NCBI GenBank assembly: GCA_003241175.1
Contig: QFOI01000047.1
Location: 1 to 14,598 of the forward strand
Reading direction: 5' to 3'
DNA length: 14,598 bases
Origin: Pseudopedobacter saltans
GTDB lineage: Bacteria; Bacteroidota; Bacteroidia; Chitinophagales; Chitinophagaceae
Each line of letters starts with the position of its first letter. The stretch's first letter is position 1. Made by a program: the position numbers and the translations under genes. Under the pieces are notes generated by a model. That model did not search any database. It saw nothing but the letters and a program-made list of their open reading frames with translations, and was not told the origin of the DNA. Shown in pieces: positions 6,864-13,838 of this stretch.

Positions 6864-7724
6864 ATGAAAAATAAACAAATTGATTTTCTTCCGGACCTAA
6901 CTGGTTCTTTTGCACAGCCTGCAGCCGAAAACCCAACAGTAGCTATGGTTGAGGCGGCTTACCAACATCATGGGTTACATTTTCGCTATATCAATTGCGA
7001 AGTGAGTCCTGAAAACTTGAGTGATGCCATCAATGGCGCGAAAGCAATGGGTTGGAGAGGATTTAATTGTTCCATACCACATAAAGTGAAAGTGATACAA
7101 TACCTCGATGGTCTTGGAGAATCTGCGAAACTGATTGGAGCCGTAAACACAATTGTAAACAGAGATGGCAAGTGGATAGGAGAAAATACAGATGGTAAAG
7201 GATTTGTCAAAGCAATGAAAGAAGTGATTGATCCTAAAGGCAAAAAAATTACCCTTTTTGGAGCTGGTGGTGCAGCAAGAGCAGTGGCTGTGGAAATGGC
7301 ATTGGCTGGAGCATCAGAGATAACTTTGGTTAATAGAGGCCAAGAACGTGGTATAGAAGTGACAGAATTAATCAATAAAAACACGGATGCAAAGGCTACA
7401 TACGCACCTTGGTCGGATAAATATGTCATAGCTACCAATAGTGATATTGTTATCAATGCGACGAGTATTGGTCTTTTCCCCGATGTGGACGCACAACTCA
7501 ATATCGATTTTGAAAGTATTTTACCCAATATGGTCGTTGCTGACGGGATACATAATCCACCAATGACGCACTTACTCAAAACGGCACAATCCAAAGGCTG
7601 TAAAACAGTCAATGGAGTACAAATGCTTGTCAATCAGGGTGTCATCGGTATTAAATACTGGACTGGTGTTGATGTCGATCCATCGGTTATGCATGCTGCA
7701 TTGAAGAAGGCCTTGGATTTGTAA
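6864..7724 (+). CDS. Shikimate dehydrogenase-like oxidoreductase (divergent AroE family)
   Basis: The 286-residue cytoplasmic protein has the two AroE domains. In the substrate domain the catalytic lysine is K74 (CSIPHK), with N95 (GAVNT) and D110 (NTDGKGF) also conserved. The cofactor domain has GAGGAAR (133-139) and the NRGQER loop (157-162) that usually selects NADPH. NGVQMLVNQG near residue 250 keeps the conserved glutamine. However, the Ser-x-Ser-Pro motif that holds the shikimate carboxylate in true AroE is replaced: it aligns with AENP (21-24). This separates it from the biosynthetic enzyme and suggests another polyol or quinate-like substrate, perhaps without a carboxylate. It is third in the operon, 12 bases after the lipoprotein gene. 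I left the gene symbol empty because it may not make shikimate. Confidence 0.82.
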   Translation: MKNKQIDFLPDLTGSFAQPAAENPTVAMVEAAYQHHGLHFRYINCEVSPENLSDAINGAKAMGWRGFNCSIPHKVKVIQYLDGLGESAKLIGAVNTIVNRDGKWIGENTDGKGFVKAMKEVIDPKGKKITLFGAGGAARAVAVEMALAGASEITLVNRGQERGIEVTELINKNTDAKATYAPWSDKYVIATNSDIVINATSIGLFPDVDAQLNIDFESILPNMVVADGIHNPPMTHLLKTAQSKGCKTVNGVQMLVNQGVIGIKYWTGVDVDPSVMHAALKKALDL

Positions 7725-7763
7725 AATCTTTATTTCGGATATTGAGAAATCTAAATATAAAAT

Positions 7764-7829
7764 AACCCCATAATTCTTAGAACCTCCCTAACCCTCCCCT
7801 CGAAAGGGAGGGAATAAAAGGGTGGGGTT
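7764..7829. repeat. G/C-rich palindromic intergenic element
   Basis: CCCTCCC (7792-7798) pairs with GGGAGGG (7806-7812), and the outer AACCCCA (7764-7770) pairs with TGGGGTT (7823-7829). A second C-rich copy, CCTCCCT (7783-7789), could compete for the same G-rich arm. It is markedly richer in G/C than its surroundings and has the same design as 14493-14527, which suggests a dispersed REP-like repeat. The genes on both sides read towards it. Confidence 0.55.
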
Positions 7830-7864
7830 TACCACTCTGGGAAACCTCAAGTTTGTGTTAAACT

Positions 7865-7897
7865 AAAACAGCCTTCAAGTTTTCTTGAGGCTGTTTT
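7865..7897. terminator. Bidirectional terminator overlapping the comF stop codon
   Basis: AAAACAGCCTTCAAG (7865-7879) pairs with CTTGAGGCTGTTTT (7884-7897), with one bulged T and a TTTT loop. The A-rich start and T-rich end give a U-run in both directions. The distal arm covers two bases of the comF stop codon (7896-7898), so it ends comF directly and also serves the convergent AroE-like operon. Confidence 0.85.
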
Positions 7898-8591
7898 AAT
7901 TAATGGAGCGACCTATAGTTGCGATGCTTATTTTAGAATTAGGAACATTTAGGATCTCCTTTCCGCAAAATTCTAAAGTGGCACCTGTCGTAATGAGATC
8001 GTCAACCAATAAGACATGTTTTCCTTTTAGTTTTTCTGGCTTGACGACGCGGAATTTATCTTCCATATTGGCTATTCTTTCTGATCGGCCCTTAAGGGTT
8101 TGCGTTTGAGTGTATAATGTACGTTCGACAATGTCGTTTGCGATAGGTATAGTTGTGATATTGGCAATGCCTTCCGCAATGATTCTGGTTTGGTTATAGC
8201 CACGTTTTCGTTCTCTTTTGGGGTGCAATGGTATTGGAATGATGAGGTCAATTTCTTTTTTCCAATTGGACTGTATTAATTGTCTTCCCAACATTTCACC
8301 TAAAAAAATACCAATGTCCCGATGATGTTTGTATTTGAGTTGATGTATCATGTTGTGTAGTTTGGAGACACGTGCACAATAATACAAACTAGCGGCCTTT
8401 TCCACCGTCAATCTTCCGGTCATCATATCCTTAACCGGATTGTCTAACATATCAAAATAACCCGTTTCCGGTAAATCCATCATGCAGTTGAGACACAAAA
8501 GCTGCCTAGACTGTACAGCATCGGAGCCGCAGCCGGGACAAAATCGAGGGAAGAATAGGTGTGAAAGGTCTTCCAATAGGTTACGTAGCAA
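7896..8591 (-). CDS. comF: ComF-family phosphoribosyltransferase-like protein
   Basis: ComF proteins pair an N-terminal zinc-binding region with a type I phosphoribosyltransferase fold and are needed for uptake of transforming DNA in several bacteria, in the cytoplasm near the DNA-import machinery. In the 231 residues, cysteines C18, C21, C33 and C36 form the zinc finger (CPGC...CLNC). PIPLHPKRERKRGYNQ (119-134) is the ComF signature, and VLLVDDLITTGAT (193-205) is the PRPP-binding loop. The start is a TTG at 8591: the frame upstream to the stop has no ATG, and the first internal ATG would remove the zinc finger. The coding end overlaps its terminator. The LURP-one-related gene lies 88 bases upstream on the same strand without a clear terminator between, so they may share a transcript. 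Confidence 0.9.
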   Translation of the reverse strand: MLRNLLEDLSHLFFPRFCPGCGSDAVQSRQLLCLNCMMDLPETGYFDMLDNPVKDMMTGRLTVEKAASLYYCARVSKLHNMIHQLKYKHHRDIGIFLGEMLGRQLIQSNWKKEIDLIIPIPLHPKRERKRGYNQTRIIAEGIANITTIPIANDIVERTLYTQTQTLKGRSERIANMEDKFRVVKPEKLKGKHVLLVDDLITTGATLEFCGKEILNVPNSKISIATIGRSIN

Positions 8592-8679
8592 TTTCTTTTT
8601 TCGTTTGTATAAAGATAAAGAATAGAACTAAAAAACTTACTTTTTACAATTAAAAGATTGGAAGACTTTTCTTACAGGA

Positions 8680-9273
8680 CTAGCCCCTTCTTCTCTCCAA
8701 TAATATCATCATCATTAAACTTAACAATATGCGCTCTTGATCTCCATCGGCCAAATCTTGTAATTTATCTACTGAAAATTTTCTACCGAAGAATGAACTC
8801 TCTTTTTTGAGAAGTGCGACTTCCGAACCTTTGTTATCCAATATCCGATATTTTGGATGGAACATATAACCGGTGAAAAGGCTGACAACAGGAATCTCGG
8901 AGGTAAATGAGTCCATGACTCTGACCCAAGGATTGACTTCTTGTATCGTGTACTCGTGGTTGTCGTTGGTGTCAAAAATTTCATAATGCGCTTTCCAGGT
9001 AGATTTCCAGCCTTTGCGTGCTACACGTCCAATAGCGTTGTTCATCTGATCGGTAAATGTGTATGTTGCAGAGAAATCAAGCCATTTGTTGGCACGTATG
9101 TCATATTTCACCTGGCTTTTGGATTCGTCAGTGAATACTTGGATGTGATCTACTAATTTGAACATTTTTTGTCTGACATAAGCAATCACGGAACCATTGT
9201 TGTCTGTTGCGACAAAGTCATTGGCAATTGTACTGATCTTAAATTTGAATCCAAGTGGAAAGGCATAGCCCAT
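8680..9273 (-). CDS. LURP-one-related (tubby C-terminal-like) protein
   Basis: The 197-residue protein has the antiparallel beta pattern of the LURP-one/tubby-C/scramblase superfamily. Alternating strand segments are separated by 'DNNGS', 'DTNDNHEY' and 'DNKGSEV' turns, and the motif GRVARKGWKSTWKAHYEIFD is typical of bacterial members. The end, LLSLMMMILLERRRG, is a short hydrophobic helix with a basic tail, as in the C-terminal helix that threads through the barrel in this fold. No enzymatic motif or export signal is seen. Bacterial members have no firmly established function; membrane or phospholipid association has been suggested for the superfamily. It is divergent from a small secreted-protein gene and has a phylum-type -7 box upstream. 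The superfamily call is from motif memory and fairly good; the role is unknown. Confidence 0.68.
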   Translation of the reverse strand: MGYAFPLGFKFKISTIANDFVATDNNGSVIAYVRQKMFKLVDHIQVFTDESKSQVKYDIRANKWLDFSATYTFTDQMNNAIGRVARKGWKSTWKAHYEIFDTNDNHEYTIQEVNPWVRVMDSFTSEIPVVSLFTGYMFHPKYRILDNKGSEVALLKKESSFFGRKFSVDKLQDLADGDQERILLSLMMMILLERRRG

Positions 9274-9312
9274 TTTACAAGTTTTTTTGGTTAAAGATGT
9301 TTTTCATTTTAA

Positions 9313-9344
9313 CAAATATAATACCATCATTCCAACCTTTTCAC
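9313..9344 (-). promoter_or_regulatory. Candidate promoter of the LURP-one-related gene
   Basis: On the minus strand TATATTTG (9320-9313) matches TAnnTTTG exactly. GTG (9344-9342), one mismatch from TTG, lies 21 bases upstream. The predicted start near 9306 leaves a leader of about 33 bases before the ATG at 9273. Confidence 0.4.
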
Positions 9345-9412
9345 GAAAAATGTTCTCTTATTGATAGTTTTTAGCGAACTTTATTTTAATCAGTAATTCA
9401 AAACTTTTTTCT

Positions 9413-9817
9413 ATGCGAAACTTACTATTACTTTTTGTTACGGTATTGGAATTTTGCACTGTCGGATATGCACAATTGGAAACCAAACCAAGGACTCCAT
9501 ATTCTCTTTTTCCTAAAAAACAAAAACCTTACGAGCCGTCCATAAAACCTCCGGTTTGGCAACAACCTCAGAAAAATGTAACAATTGCACCTCGTGTAAA
9601 AATACAAAATCTAGGTGTGGGTATTTTAAATAATCCGTTGACATATTCCCACAACAACAAGCGAGGATTTGATGTCTATAAATCTGATATTGATGGGATG
9701 CCAGTCGCAATGCCGGATAAAGAAAACACAGCTAGTTTAGGTATGACACCAAAAAAGACTTCCGAACTACCCGAAGTGTATTTGGATTATAAAGGTCCTC
9801 AATTTTTGGAAAAATGA
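9413..9817 (+). CDS. Small secreted protein of unknown function
   Basis: The 134-residue product carries a signal peptide (MRNLLLLFVTVLEF..GYA, probable cleavage A20/Q21) and a mature region of about 114 residues. The mature part is rich in Pro, Lys and Asn, especially at residues 24-55 (TPYSLFPKKQKPYEPS, KPPVWQQPQK), with little hydrophobic core, so much of it may be extended or disordered. No cysteine remains after cleavage. I do not recognise a family. It stands alone: divergent from the LURP-one-related gene and closed by a perfect terminator shared with polA. A weak promoter may be TTG (9361-9363) with TATTTTAA (9382-9389), 18 bases apart. Signal peptide, ATG and terminator support a real gene. 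Confidence 0.7.
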   Translation: MRNLLLLFVTVLEFCTVGYAQLETKPRTPYSLFPKKQKPYEPSIKPPVWQQPQKNVTIAPRVKIQNLGVGILNNPLTYSHNNKRGFDVYKSDIDGMPVAMPDKENTASLGMTPKKTSELPEVYLDYKGPQFLEK

Positions 9818-9825
9818 AAAGTAAA

Positions 9826-9867
9826 TTAAAGATAAAGGCTTGGAAATTTCCAAGCCTTTATCTTTAA
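9826..9867. terminator. Perfect 42-base palindromic bidirectional terminator
   Basis: The two 21-base halves, beginning TTAAAGATAAAGGCTTGG and ending CCAAGCCTTTATCTTTAA, are exact reverse complements. They allow a 19-bp stem with an AATT loop. The arms begin in A's and end in T's on both strands. It lies between the small secreted-protein gene and the convergent polA. Confidence 0.9.
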
Positions 9868-9888
9868 AAGTACATAAGCGATTTCTCA

Positions 9889-12693
9889 TCAATGCGCTTC
9901 CAACCAGTTTTCCCCAACACCGGTCTCCGCAAGAGCAGGAACTTCATTCGGCAAAATCAAGGCATTTTGCATCATCTTTGGAACCAATGTTTTCAATAGT
10001 TCCGCCTCTTCTTTGACCACATCAAAAATCAATTCGTCGTGAACTTGCAATATCATTTTGGATTGCAGGTTTTGCTTTTTTATTTCTGCTTGTATATCGA
10101 TCATGGCTAATTTGATCATGTCCGCTGCAGTTCCTTGTATGGGTGAGTTGATAGCTGCACGCTCTGCAAAAGCACGAACAGTAAAGTTGGAAGAGTTGAT
10201 GTCTTTCAACCAGTTTTTTCGACCCATCAAAGTTTCGGCATAACCATGTTCGCGTGCGAAATTGACATGGCTGTCCATGTAGGACTTAATACCCGGAAAT
10301 TCGGCCATATAGCTGTCAATGATTTCCTTTGCTTCTGTTCTGCTAATACCTAAGTTTCCAGCTAGTCCAAAAGCGCTCTGTCCGTAAATAATTCCAAAAT
10401 TGACACTCTTGGCTTTGCGACGCATTTCGCTTGTTACTTCCGATTCTGGTACGCCAAAAACTTTGGCCGCTGTTGCTCTATGAATATCTTTTCCTTCTTT
10501 GAACGCTTCGCACATGTGCTTATCTCCGCTCACGGCAGCGACAATTCTAAGTTCGATTTGAGAATAGTCGGCACTTAGCAATAGGTGGTTTTCGTCACGA
10601 GGAATGAATGCCTTGCGGATTTCTTTGCCTCGGTCTGTTCGGATAGGAATGTTTTGCAGATTAGGGTTATTGCTGCTCAATCTTCCCGTAACAGCGATAG
10701 TCTGGTTGTAGGATGTATGTACACGACCCGTTTTCGGATTGATTAGTTCGGGTAAAGTATCAACGTATGTATTACGAAGTTTGGTCAATTCGCGGAAACC
10801 AAGAATGTCTTCTACGATAACATTTTTGGCAGCCAATTTCAATAGGACATCTTCACCCGTAGCATATTGTCCTGATTTCGTTTTTTTTGCTTTGGGGTCA
10901 AGTTTGAGTTTTTCAAAAAGCACCTCTCCCAGTTGTCTTGGTGAAGCCAAATTAAAACGAACTCCTGCTGCGTCATAAACTTTGTTTTCGTATTCCAATG
11001 CTTCCGTTTCCAATACTTTGGAATAGTCTTTCAAAAAGTTGGTATCGATCTTGACGCCTTCAAATTCCATGTCTGTCAATACTTTTACCAAAGGATTGTC
11101 AACTTTGTCAAATACTTTTCGGACACCTTTTTCTTTGAGTTGTGGCTCGATCGCATGTTTCAACTGTAAAGTGATATCCGCATCTTCTGCTGCATATTCT
11201 TTTATCTTTTCCAAAGGCACATCCCGCATATTGAGTTGTCCTTTACCTTTTTTACCTATCAATTCGTCAATATGAACAGGCGTGTAACCTAAGAATTGTT
11301 CACTCAAAATATCCATATTGCGACGGCCTTCCGGCTCTATCAAATAATGGGCAACCATCGTATCAAAAACATCGCCAACCAATTCAATACCGTACCATTT
11401 CATGACAAGCATATCGTACTTGATATTCTGACCGACCCAAAGGATTTCTTTTTGGGCAAATAATGGTTTGAATGTTTCCAATAGTTCTTTGGCTTTCGTT
11501 TGGTTGGCTGGAACCGGTACATAAAAAGCTTCTCCTTTTTTGATGGAAAAACTCATACCGACCAATTCCACATTATTGGCATCCAAACCAGTCGTTTCTG
11601 TATCGAAACAGATTTCCTTTTCTTTTTGCAAATGCCAAACTAGTTGTTGGCGATCTTCCTCCGTTTCCAATACTTTGTATTGGTGTGGTGTATCGGAAAT
11701 GTTTTTGAGGTTGGTAGGTACATCCAGTTCCTTCTGTTGAGAACCTTTACTGCCGGGCATTTCCACGATATTGCCAAACAAGTCCGTCTGTACGCCTTCA
11801 GGTGCTGGTACCTGAAAACCATCGCCCAATATACGTTTGCCTAAAGAGCGAAATTCCAATTCCCCAAAAATCGTCTTTAATAGGTCTCGGTCCCATTCGT
11901 TCAATTCAAATGCATGCTCGTCAAATTCTACTGGAACATCCGTGATGATCGTCGCCAGTTTTTTACTCATGATTGCGGCATCTTTTCCTGCACGGACTTT
12001 TTCGCCCAAAGCACCTTTTATTTCATCCGCATGCTCAATCACACCTTCAACGGAATGGTATTGTTTTAATAGTTTGGCTGCCGTTTTTTCGCCTACACCA
12101 GCAATGCCGGGAATATTGTCCACTGCATCACCCATCAATCCCAATATGTCAATGACTTGAGAGACATTTTCAATATCCCATTTTTTGCAAATACCCTGAG
12201 CGTTGATTATCTCCTTGGGATTGCCCATATAGGGCGGTTTGTAAATAAAAATCTTGTCATCATTCAACAACTGACCATAATCTTTGTCAGGTGTCACCAT
12301 GTAAACTTGATAACCTTTTTCAGCGGCTTTCCAAGCCAAGGTTCCAATAATGTCATCCGCTTCATAACCATCCAACTCAATCGTAGGAATATTGAAACCG
12401 TGTATAATCTTCTTAATATCGGGAATCGCCAATATCAGATCTTCCGGTGCTTCTTGTCGATTGGCTTTGTAATGTTCGAAATCTTCATGCCTCGTCGTTG
12501 GCGCCGCCGTATCAAAGCAAACAGCTAGATGTGTCGGTTTTTCCTTTTGGATGAGGTCGATCAAGGTATTGGTAAATCCGAATTGTGCATTGGTGTTTTT
12601 ACCTGTGGAGGTGTTGCGCGGACTGCGAATCAAAGCATAATAAGCGCGAAAAACCAGCGCCATGGCATCCAGCAAATACAGTTTTTTTTCCAT
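9889..12693 (-). CDS. polA: DNA polymerase I with 5' nuclease and proofreading domains
   Basis: This cytoplasmic enzyme fills gaps and removes RNA primers during replication and repair. The 934 residues match the usual length. Residues 1 to about 290 are the 5'-3' nuclease domain (aspartate cluster around 'DGYEADDIIG' at 108-117 and 'GLMGDAVDNIPG' at 185-196). Residues about 340-530 are the 3'-5' exonuclease domain. All four proofreading acids are present: D364 and E366 in FDTETTG, D427 in GQNIKYD, and D504 with Y500 in EYAAEDAD. Proofreading should therefore be active, unlike in Taq. The polymerase domain has motif A DYSQIELR (709-716), motif B RRKAKSVNFGIIYG (758-771, with R758, K762 and F766) and motif C VHDE (884-887). 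It is monocistronic and ends at a shared palindromic terminator. Confidence 0.98.
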   Translation of the reverse strand: MEKKLYLLDAMALVFRAYYALIRSPRNTSTGKNTNAQFGFTNTLIDLIQKEKPTHLAVCFDTAAPTTRHEDFEHYKANRQEAPEDLILAIPDIKKIIHGFNIPTIELDGYEADDIIGTLAWKAAEKGYQVYMVTPDKDYGQLLNDDKIFIYKPPYMGNPKEIINAQGICKKWDIENVSQVIDILGLMGDAVDNIPGIAGVGEKTAAKLLKQYHSVEGVIEHADEIKGALGEKVRAGKDAAIMSKKLATIITDVPVEFDEHAFELNEWDRDLLKTIFGELEFRSLGKRILGDGFQVPAPEGVQTDLFGNIVEMPGSKGSQQKELDVPTNLKNISDTPHQYKVLETEEDRQQLVWHLQKEKEICFDTETTGLDANNVELVGMSFSIKKGEAFYVPVPANQTKAKELLETFKPLFAQKEILWVGQNIKYDMLVMKWYGIELVGDVFDTMVAHYLIEPEGRRNMDILSEQFLGYTPVHIDELIGKKGKGQLNMRDVPLEKIKEYAAEDADITLQLKHAIEPQLKEKGVRKVFDKVDNPLVKVLTDMEFEGVKIDTNFLKDYSKVLETEALEYENKVYDAAGVRFNLASPRQLGEVLFEKLKLDPKAKKTKSGQYATGEDVLLKLAAKNVIVEDILGFRELTKLRNTYVDTLPELINPKTGRVHTSYNQTIAVTGRLSSNNPNLQNIPIRTDRGKEIRKAFIPRDENHLLLSADYSQIELRIVAAVSGDKHMCEAFKEGKDIHRATAAKVFGVPESEVTSEMRRKAKSVNFGIIYGQSAFGLAGNLGISRTEAKEIIDSYMAEFPGIKSYMDSHVNFAREHGYAETLMGRKNWLKDINSSNFTVRAFAERAAINSPIQGTAADMIKLAMIDIQAEIKKQNLQSKMILQVHDELIFDVVKEEAELLKTLVPKMMQNALILPNEVPALAETGVGENWLEAH

Positions 12694-12698
12694 AAAAG

Positions 12699-12706
12699 CT
12701 AAGGTA
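12699..12706 (-). promoter_or_regulatory. Possible -7 box directly before polA
   Basis: On the minus strand TACCTTAG (12706-12699) is one mismatch from TAnnTTTG and ends 5 bases before the polA ATG. If used, the transcript would start at or almost at the ATG. No TTG is found at the expected distance upstream, so this is tentative. The same octamer stands before the HIT gene. Confidence 0.25.
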
Positions 12707-12724
12707 GGAAAGAAGCCGTTATTA

Positions 12725-12756
12725 TTGTGTTTTTGGGGTAAAAAGCCTTATTTTCG
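12725..12756 (+). promoter_or_regulatory. Candidate promoter of the SUFU-domain gene
   Basis: TTG (12725-12727), 21 bases, then TATTTTCG (12749-12756), one mismatch from TAnnTTTG. Transcription would start near 12763, giving a leader of about 15 bases before the ATG at 12778. Confidence 0.35.
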
Positions 12757-12777
12757 AAGTACCAAAAAATACCTCAT

Positions 12778-13428
12778 ATGACGATTGATGAATACAAGGA
12801 ACGTTTCACGGAAGATGACGCTGTTGGTTGGTTGAGCATAGACCAAAGTCTGGAAAAAGTATACAAAGATCAGAAACCACAGCATTTTGCGCCAATACTC
12901 CACTATGCAATTGGAGGTGAAGATCCTTTAGATGGAATCAGTGTTTACGAAAGTGAGGAGCAAGTACCTCATTATCATATTGTTAGTTATGGTTTTTCCA
13001 ATCTTTACTACGATGAGGATGCTGCTGGAAATGAATATAGCAAATTTGGTTTTGAGATGACTTTTCGTTTAAAGAAAAATCCAAAAGACGATAATTTTGC
13101 ATGGGCTTGTAATCTGATGCAAAATCTAGCGAAATATGTATTTAAAACCGGAAAATGGTTTGATGAATATCATTTTATCCCCGCTAATGGTCCTATTAGA
13201 TTGGAATATGAAACGGATATCACAGCTATTGCCTTTGTATTGGACCCAGAACTTGGAGAAATGGAAACTCCCAATGGGAAAGTTATGTTTTTGCAAATGG
13301 TTGGTCTTACCACATCCGAATATGAAAACCTAAAATTAAATCCCAAAACTACTGAAACCAAAAAGCTTTTGGATAATTTGCAAAAAGAGAACCCGCTTTT
13401 GATAACCGATTTAGATAGAAAAAGCTAG
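12778..13428 (+). CDS. SUFU (suppressor of fused) domain protein
   Basis: The 216-residue cytoplasmic protein matches the bacterial SUFU domain family along almost its whole length. Visible signatures are GGEDPLDGISVY (46-57), PHYHIVSYGFSNLY (64-77), EYSKFGFEMTFRL (86-98), the 'NLMQNLAKYVF' helix (112-122), NGPI (137-140), LDPELG (155-160) and TPNGKVMFLQMVGL (164-177). In animals SUFU restrains Gli transcription factors. In bacteria many SUFU-domain proteins are predicted immunity proteins next to polymorphic toxins, while others stand alone with unknown roles. Here no toxin, secretion or recombination gene lies nearby, so a toxin-immunity role is not supported locally. It is divergent from polA and followed by a large inverted repeat. 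The ATG has no Shine-Dalgarno but a promoter candidate close by. Confidence 0.85.
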   Translation: MTIDEYKERFTEDDAVGWLSIDQSLEKVYKDQKPQHFAPILHYAIGGEDPLDGISVYESEEQVPHYHIVSYGFSNLYYDEDAAGNEYSKFGFEMTFRLKKNPKDDNFAWACNLMQNLAKYVFKTGKWFDEYHFIPANGPIRLEYETDITAIAFVLDPELGEMETPNGKVMFLQMVGLTTSEYENLKLNPKTTETKKLLDNLQKENPLLITDLDRKS

Positions 13429-13444
13429 GCAATTGTTTAAACTG

Positions 13445-13528
13445 GCGCAAGCATTAATGAGGAACGAATGGTGCTCGTGTATTAAAATTCATACTCACAC
13501 ACAAGCACCGCTACGCTAATGCTTGCGC
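13445..13528. repeat. Large nested inverted repeat
   Basis: The outer arms GCGCAAGCATTA (13445-13456) and TAATGCTTGCGC (13517-13528) pair perfectly over 12 bp. The inner arms GGTGCTCGTGT (13470-13480) and ACACAAGCACC (13499-13509) pair over 11 positions with one mismatch. The stems are separated by 13 and 7 unpaired bases, with an 18-base AT-rich apical loop. The structure lies between two convergent genes but lacks a T-run, so it resembles a REP/MITE-type element or a structured RNA more than a simple terminator. Confidence 0.7.
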
Positions 13529-13548
13529 GAGTATTCAGCAGGAATTGA

Positions 13549-13836
13549 TTATTTTTTCTCGTCCGAATGACCTAGACTTTTTTCGGGTGCAACTATATCA
13601 CGGACCGCACGTTTCAATTCTTTTACTTCAGGGAAATGGCCGTCTCGTTTTCGGTCAAATAAAATCTGATTGTCAACGGAGATCCAATATCGTCCACTAA
13701 CGGCACTAGGGACTAATGTTACGCCACCAATTTCCTCTACAAAAGTGGTCAATAATTCCTGCGCCATGTAAGCAGCGCGCAGCATCCAACCACATTTTGG
13801 GCAATATTCTATGGTTACGAATTTCTTTTCTGTCAT
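13549..13836 (-). CDS. SelT/SelW/SelH (Rdx) family thioredoxin-like protein
   Basis: The 95-residue protein belongs to the Rdx family, small thioredoxin-like folds related to selenoprotein W. The redox motif is C12-P-K-C15-G-W near the N-terminus, where selenoprotein members carry CxxU; here both positions are cysteine. The later parts fit the family: a helix 'AAYMAQELLTTF', a beta hairpin 'GGVTLVPSAVSGRYWISVD', and the end segment 'ILFDRKRDGHFPEVKELKRAVRD'. Bacterial members are thought to act in thiol redox chemistry, without settled substrates. I chose the ATG at 13836; a TTG two codons upstream overlaps the preceding gene. The HIT gene stops only 2 bases before this ATG (TGATCATG), so the two are very likely translationally coupled. 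Confidence 0.85.
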   Translation of the reverse strand: MTEKKFVTIEYCPKCGWMLRAAYMAQELLTTFVEEIGGVTLVPSAVSGRYWISVDNQILFDRKRDGHFPEVKELKRAVRDIVAPEKSLGHSDEKK

Positions 13837-13838
13837 GA

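Noticed and set aside
6986..7633. Long open frame of 215 codons opposite the AroE-like gene
   Set aside because: It mirrors the codons of a clearly recognised protein, has no family-like sequence and no promoter; antisense shadow.
11837..12528. Several open frames of 60-123 codons on the plus strand inside polA
   Set aside because: All lie opposite a complete, motif-rich DNA polymerase I gene and look like low-complexity reverse translations of it.
13791..13803. Possible selenocysteine in the SelW-like protein
   Set aside because: The redox motif is encoded as Cys-Pro-Lys-Cys with normal codons; there is no in-frame TGA and no SECIS-like hairpin is needed.
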